A stretch of DNA of 10,578 nucleotides from Actinomycetota bacterium. GTDB taxonomy: Bacteria; Actinomycetota; Actinomycetes; Actinomycetales; Microbacteriaceae. The position numbers and the translations under genes are program-made. The notes beneath the pieces are model-generated. The model was not told the origin of the DNA, made no database searches, and saw only the letters and a program-made list of their open reading frames with translations. The stretch spans positions 1 to 10,578 of the forward strand of contig WLEN01000017.1 in NCBI GenBank assembly GCA_009704225.1, in the 5' to 3' direction. Numbering within the stretch: the stretch's first letter is position 1; each line of letters begins with the position of its first letter. Positions 7,513 through 10,578 of the stretch are shown here, piece by piece.

Positions 7513-9171
7513 ATGAGCGCACTCATTGAATCTCTCGACGAGAATCAACGCAAAGTCGCGCTCGCGCTCGTTGGCCCAGTGCGAGTACTCGCCGGTGCTG
7601 GTTCTGGCAAAACTCGAGCGATCACTCATCGAATCGCGTATGGCGTCGAGACCGGCGTCTATAGCGCGGAAAAGGTCCTTGCGTTGTCATTCACCGTCAA
7701 GGCTGCCGGTGAAATGCGCAGCCGACTGAGCGAACTGGGCGTTGAGGGTGTTGCGTGTCGCACCTTCCACTCCGCGGCAATGCGGCAATTGGCGCATTTC
7801 TGGCCCGACCTCATCGGCGGAGATTTGCCGAAAGTCCTGCATTCCAAAGCGGCGACGCTTAAGCGCGCGGCAGCTCAATTGAACATTCGCGCGACGGACG
7901 AACTGTTGCGCGGAATCGCGGCAGAGATTGAATGGCGAAAGGTTCGACTGTTGTCGATGGAGGACTATGAAGCGGCACTGCCTAATCGACCACTTCCCGG
8001 CGGATTGTCGGTGGATTCCACCCTGGCGCTCGTGCAGAAATACGAGGACCTTAAGGACGATCAGCGCAATTTGGACTTCGAAGACACGCTCATCGCAACG
8101 CTGGGAATGCTGAATTCCGAGAAATGGGTCGCCGACCGCGTTCACGAACAGTTCCGATTCTTCGTCATCGACGAGTACCAGGATGTTTCACCCGTTCAAC
8201 GCGCGCTGTTGGATGCGTGGCGGGGTAGTCACTCGGAGGTATGTGTCGTGGGTGATCCCAACCAGACCGTGTTCGGATTTGCGGGCGCGTCGGACGAGCA
8301 CCTCGTCAGGTTTGAATCGGAATTTCCCGGCGCAACAACGGTCGAACTTGACCGCAACTATCGGTCCACCCCCGAAATCGTGCGACTAGCCAATTCGACG
8401 GTTCCGAATTCACCGTTGGAACTTGTATCGATGCGGGAATCCGGGCCAATGCCCGGCGTCATCGGGTCGGCGACGGACGAAGACGAGGCGCGTGCCATCG
8501 GTAAGGCCATTCGCGCCGCAATCGAGTCGGGCACCGACCCGGCAGACATCGCGGTGCTGTACCGCATTAACGTCCAGTCGCTGGTGTTAGAGCAGATTCT
8601 CGGCGAAATGAGCATCCCGTTTCGAGTTCGCGGCGGACGGTTCTTCGATGAGCCCGTCGTCACGCAGGCTCTTGTCTTGGTTCGGGGACGCCTTCAAACT
8701 GATCCCGCTGCGAGCGCGCGGGACACAATGGCCCTCATTTTGCGCGAAAACTTGGGATGGTTGTCGAAACCGCCAGCGAATCCTGTTGATCGGCACGCGT
8801 GGAACATCATGTCGGCGCTCGCCCAGATTGCCGAAAATCTGCCCGAGACGGCGACCGTGATTGATCTGGCGGCAGAGCTGAAACATCGGACCGATAACGA
8901 GATGGAACCTGCGGTATCCGCGGTCACCCTGTCGACGACTCACAATGCAAAGGGACTTGAATGGGACACCGTCTTTGTCATTGGCATGAGCGAAGGACTG
9001 TTTCCGTTGTCCTACTCAATGGGTGATGGGCCGATGCAGGAGGAGCGTCGCCTTGCGTACGTTGCCTTCACGCGGGCGGGACGATCGCTCACGCTGAGTT
9101 GGGCTGAACGGCAGAAGACGTCTGGTCCGCTGCGAACGCGCAGTCGGTTCATTCCGGAACATCTGGGATAG
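7513..9171 (+). CDS. uvrD2: UvrD2-type SF1 DNA helicase lacking the HRDC C-terminus
   Basis: 552 residues from the ATG backed by a strong ribosome binding site. Helicase motifs: Q12, Walker A AGAGSGKT at 27-34, motif Ia SFTVKAAGEMRSRL at 59-72, TFHS at 84-87, Walker B VIDEYQD at 218-224, motif III GDPNQTVFGFAGA at 247-259, motif IV NYRST at 282-286, motif V HNAKGLEWD at 477-485 and motif VI VAFTRAG at 517-523. It is UvrD2 rather than UvrD1/PcrA by block similarity recalled from the mycobacterial protein (RQL..FW at 91-97, EIEW.K at 138-143, SFTGAS-like 255-260) and by location beside adnAB. Mycobacterial UvrD2 is about 700 residues, with a CxxC-CxxC linker and an HRDC domain after motif VI. 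This protein ends at RSRFIPEHLG, where that tail would begin, and the convergent gene fills the space behind it. Motif VI ends in RAG rather than the usual RAR. It should be a 3'-5' ssDNA translocase; whether it unwinds duplex alone is open. Confidence 0.9.
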   Translation: MSALIESLDENQRKVALALVGPVRVLAGAGSGKTRAITHRIAYGVETGVYSAEKVLALSFTVKAAGEMRSRLSELGVEGVACRTFHSAAMRQLAHFWPDLIGGDLPKVLHSKAATLKRAAAQLNIRATDELLRGIAAEIEWRKVRLLSMEDYEAALPNRPLPGGLSVDSTLALVQKYEDLKDDQRNLDFEDTLIATLGMLNSEKWVADRVHEQFRFFVIDEYQDVSPVQRALLDAWRGSHSEVCVVGDPNQTVFGFAGASDEHLVRFESEFPGATTVELDRNYRSTPEIVRLANSTVPNSPLELVSMRESGPMPGVIGSATDEDEARAIGKAIRAAIESGTDPADIAVLYRINVQSLVLEQILGEMSIPFRVRGGRFFDEPVVTQALVLVRGRLQTDPAASARDTMALILRENLGWLSKPPANPVDRHAWNIMSALAQIAENLPETATVIDLAAELKHRTDNEMEPAVSAVTLSTTHNAKGLEWDTVFVIGMSEGLFPLSYSMGDGPMQEERRLAYVAFTRAGRSLTLSWAERQKTSGPLRTRSRFIPEHLG

Positions 9172-9934
9172 CGCGACAACCGCAATTCGGGTGCAAATCA
9201 TGCGGTGACACCTCGCGACTAAACGTCACACCGTCGACACGAACCGAATATCCGCCGCCCATTGGATACATACTCAATGATTCGGCGGCTGCGTGGATTG
9301 CAAGATCGATGGAATCGGCGGCCGCTGTCCGCCGCCACATTTGCGGAGCGACCGCAGACCACGACGGATCCCCGTCAATGTGGGCCAATTCAACACACCG
9401 GATGCATGCGGTCTTTCCGGGAATCACCACGGGTCCGACCCGGACGCTCGATTCGCCAAACACGATCGCGCAGTGGGCAATGTCCCGGCCGAGCCACGGC
9501 TGGACGTCGATAGGGGAAACGACGAAATGACTGATGAGCAGAACAAAGTCGACGTCCACTGCCGTGATGTCCGCACTGGACGCGGCGACAACCGTTGATC
9601 GAGTCGACCCGACCCAGGTTCGCGCGATGGTGTCGGTTGCTGGCGCGACTCCCACCACGGCCAGCCGGGGCAAAGTGGCCCGGGGTGTTCGATGAAATAC
9701 ATCACCGCAGGAATCAATGAGGGATCGGGCTGTGTGTTCACCTCCGACAATTGACGAAAGGCGCGCCAAACTCGTTCCCCGCACCAGTTCGGCGACCCCT
9801 CGAGCGTCGGAAAGATTAAGTGGACCGAGTCGCGCGTATTCCGGGTCGAGGCCCACCTGCACAGTTTCCGAGTCGCGCCAGACGACCGGAATCGAAGGAT
9901 CGATGCGAATGAACACGGTGGCATGCTCCCACAC
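9149..9934 (-). CDS. ThiF-like (TOMM-type leader-binding-like) zinc protein
   Basis: 261 residues, resembling actinobacterial proteins annotated as ThiF-like, cyclodehydratase-like or TOMM precursor leader peptide-binding. The diagnostic block is VGPVVIPGKTACIRC at 166-180 followed by DGDPSW at 187-192. Four cysteines that should hold a structural zinc are C177 and C180 (CxxC) and C251 and C253 (HPNCGC). The Rossmann segment near 91-118 reads VVGVAPATD where an E1-type enzyme has GxGxxG, so ATP binding is doubtful. No YcaO enzyme or precursor peptide is nearby, so a role in peptide modification is not supported; family members beside adnAB and uvrD2 have no settled function that I know. The start is GTG at 9934, with GAGGTG only 2 bases upstream. 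GTG at 9916, with GGGAG 9 bases before it, is an equally reasonable start (255 residues). It lies 14 bases after the DUF2342 gene, probably one operon, and its end overlaps uvrD2 by 23 bases. Confidence 0.75.
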   Translation of the reverse strand: MWEHATVFIRIDPSIPVVWRDSETVQVGLDPEYARLGPLNLSDARGVAELVRGTSLARLSSIVGGEHTARSLIDSCGDVFHRTPRATLPRLAVVGVAPATDTIARTWVGSTRSTVVAASSADITAVDVDFVLLISHFVVSPIDVQPWLGRDIAHCAIVFGESSVRVGPVVIPGKTACIRCVELAHIDGDPSWSAVAPQMWRRTAAADSIDLAIHAAAESLSMYPMGGGYSVRVDGVTFSREVSPHDLHPNCGCRAIPDVPE

Positions 9935-9948
9935 GACACCTCACGGCG

Positions 9949-10578
9949 TCAGTTGCCGTCCACAGTTCCGTCCTCATCGATCAGTCGACGGATTGCATCG
10001 TCCATGGCGTCTGGTGGGGCAACATGGCCCGATAGTCGCGAAATCAGAGCAGCGGGGTCGTCAATGTCATCGCTCGTTGGCATGACATCCGGGTGAGCCC
10101 AAACGCTGTCCCGTTCTTCCGCGGAAACGGCCGCATCCAGTGCGCGCCACATCGACGCCGCTTCCCGCAACCGTCGAGGGCGGGCATCGATTCCGATGAG
10201 ACCAGCGAGAGCTTTTTCGCCCGGTCGTCCGACGGCGCGATTCCGGATAACCATTTCGGCGATTGCATGTCGACTCGGTAGACGGTGGGCTGCGTTGTCG
10301 GCGACAACGTCGACCCACCCTTCGATTAGTGCAAGCAGAGTTTCGATTCGGGTGAGCGCGATGACCTGGTCATCCGTTTTGGGCGGAATCAACGATCCGT
10401 CGCTGACGAGGCGTCGGAGTGCTTCGGCGTCTGACAAATCAATGTCGCTCATCGCAGCGCGCATGCTCTCGGCATTGATCGAAATTCCATTCGCGTAATC
10501 GGTGATGCTGGCGACGAGTCCTAACTTGAGCCACTTTGAGTGCTTGAACAGTCGGGCGTGGGCAATCTCGCGGATGGC
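9949..10578 (-). CDS. DUF2342 / zincin-like protein, 3' part (5' end outside window)
   Basis: The reading frame stays open to the right edge of the window, so only the C-terminal 209 residues are seen. The methionine at 10464 is internal, not the start. The visible part begins AIREIAHARLF, and includes a block around RIETLLALIEGWVDVV and PRRLREAASMWRAL, ending with WAHPDVMPT. These blocks match the actinobacterial DUF2342 family, often named zinc-dependent metalloprotease, of which Rv3195 is recalled as the M. tuberculosis member near uvrD2 and adnAB. Proteolytic activity has not been established for this group as far as I know. The family's HExxH-like position reads REIAH here, lacking the first histidine (Arg at 10570-10572). 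The stop TGA (9951-9949) lies 14 bases before the ThiF-like gene, suggesting co-transcription. Confidence 0.85.
   Translation of the reverse strand, partial: AIREIAHARLFKHSKWLKLGLVASITDYANGISINAESMRAAMSDIDLSDAEALRRLVSDGSLIPPKTDDQVIALTRIETLLALIEGWVDVVADNAAHRLPSRHAIAEMVIRNRAVGRPGEKALAGLIGIDARPRRLREAASMWRALDAAVSAEERDSVWAHPDVMPTSDDIDDPAALISRLSGHVAPPDAMDDAIRRLIDEDGTVDGN

Noticed and set aside
9147..9205. Short inverted repeats (GTTC/GAAC at 9147-9160, CCGCA/TGCGG at 9180-9205) as a terminator between uvrD2 and the ThiF-like gene
   Set aside because: Stems of only 4-5 base pairs, one with a 16-base loop, no T-run, and both lie in coding sequence.
9149..9934. ThiF-like gene as evidence for a TOMM/thiopeptide gene cluster
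   Set aside because: No YcaO cyclodehydratase, dehydrogenase, precursor peptide or transporter in the window; neighbours are core genes, so it is treated as a housekeeping homologue.
9949..10464. Methionine at 10464 as the true start of the DUF2342 gene
   Set aside because: The same frame continues upstream to the window edge with family-like sequence (AIREIAHARLF...), so the gene is cut by the window.

Overview
The window reads as a chromosomal core segment of a moderately GC-rich actinobacterium. The strongest evidence is the adnA-adnB pair, the helicase-nuclease that actinobacteria use in place of RecBCD or AddAB. It is followed by the usual actinobacterial neighbours of that pair: a degenerate phosphotransferase, the SF1 helicase UvrD2, a ThiF-like zinc protein and a DUF2342 (zincin-like) protein. 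Genus and family cannot be fixed from the sequence alone. No mobile element, CRISPR array, RNA gene or phage gene was seen, and no stretch longer than 68 bases lacks a gene.

Layout: (1) 69-6456, plus strand, adnA and adnB as a translationally coupled pair overlapping by 8 bases. A possible leaderless, DNA-damage-type promoter lies just upstream. (2) 6457-7455, minus strand, an aminoglycoside/macrolide-phosphotransferase-fold protein whose stop codon directly abuts the adnB stop. (3) 7456-7512, a 57-base divergent spacer with overlapping -10-like elements and an inverted repeat. (4) 7513-9171, plus strand, uvrD2. (5) 9149-9934 and 9949-10578, minus strand, the ThiF-like gene and the 3' part of a DUF2342 gene, probably one operon entering from the right. 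The ThiF-like gene overlaps the end of uvrD2 by 23 bases.

Functionally, AdnA and AdnB form the heterodimer that resects double-strand breaks. Both nuclease active sites look intact, and AdnB carries a complete lead motor. UvrD2 is a separate 3'-5' SF1 helicase. The roles of the phosphotransferase-like, ThiF-like and DUF2342 genes are not known and should not be inferred from linkage alone.

The main surprise is that several proteins have lost parts that are normally conserved. AdnA has no iron-sulfur cysteines (one Cys in 1059 residues). UvrD2 stops right after helicase motif VI, without the tetracysteine linker and HRDC domain. The phosphotransferase lacks all three ATP/Mg-handling residues looked for. 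The ThiF-like protein keeps its zinc cysteines but not a clear nucleotide-binding loop. I see no wholly new system here; the interest lies in this coordinated stripping-down of a DNA-repair neighbourhood.
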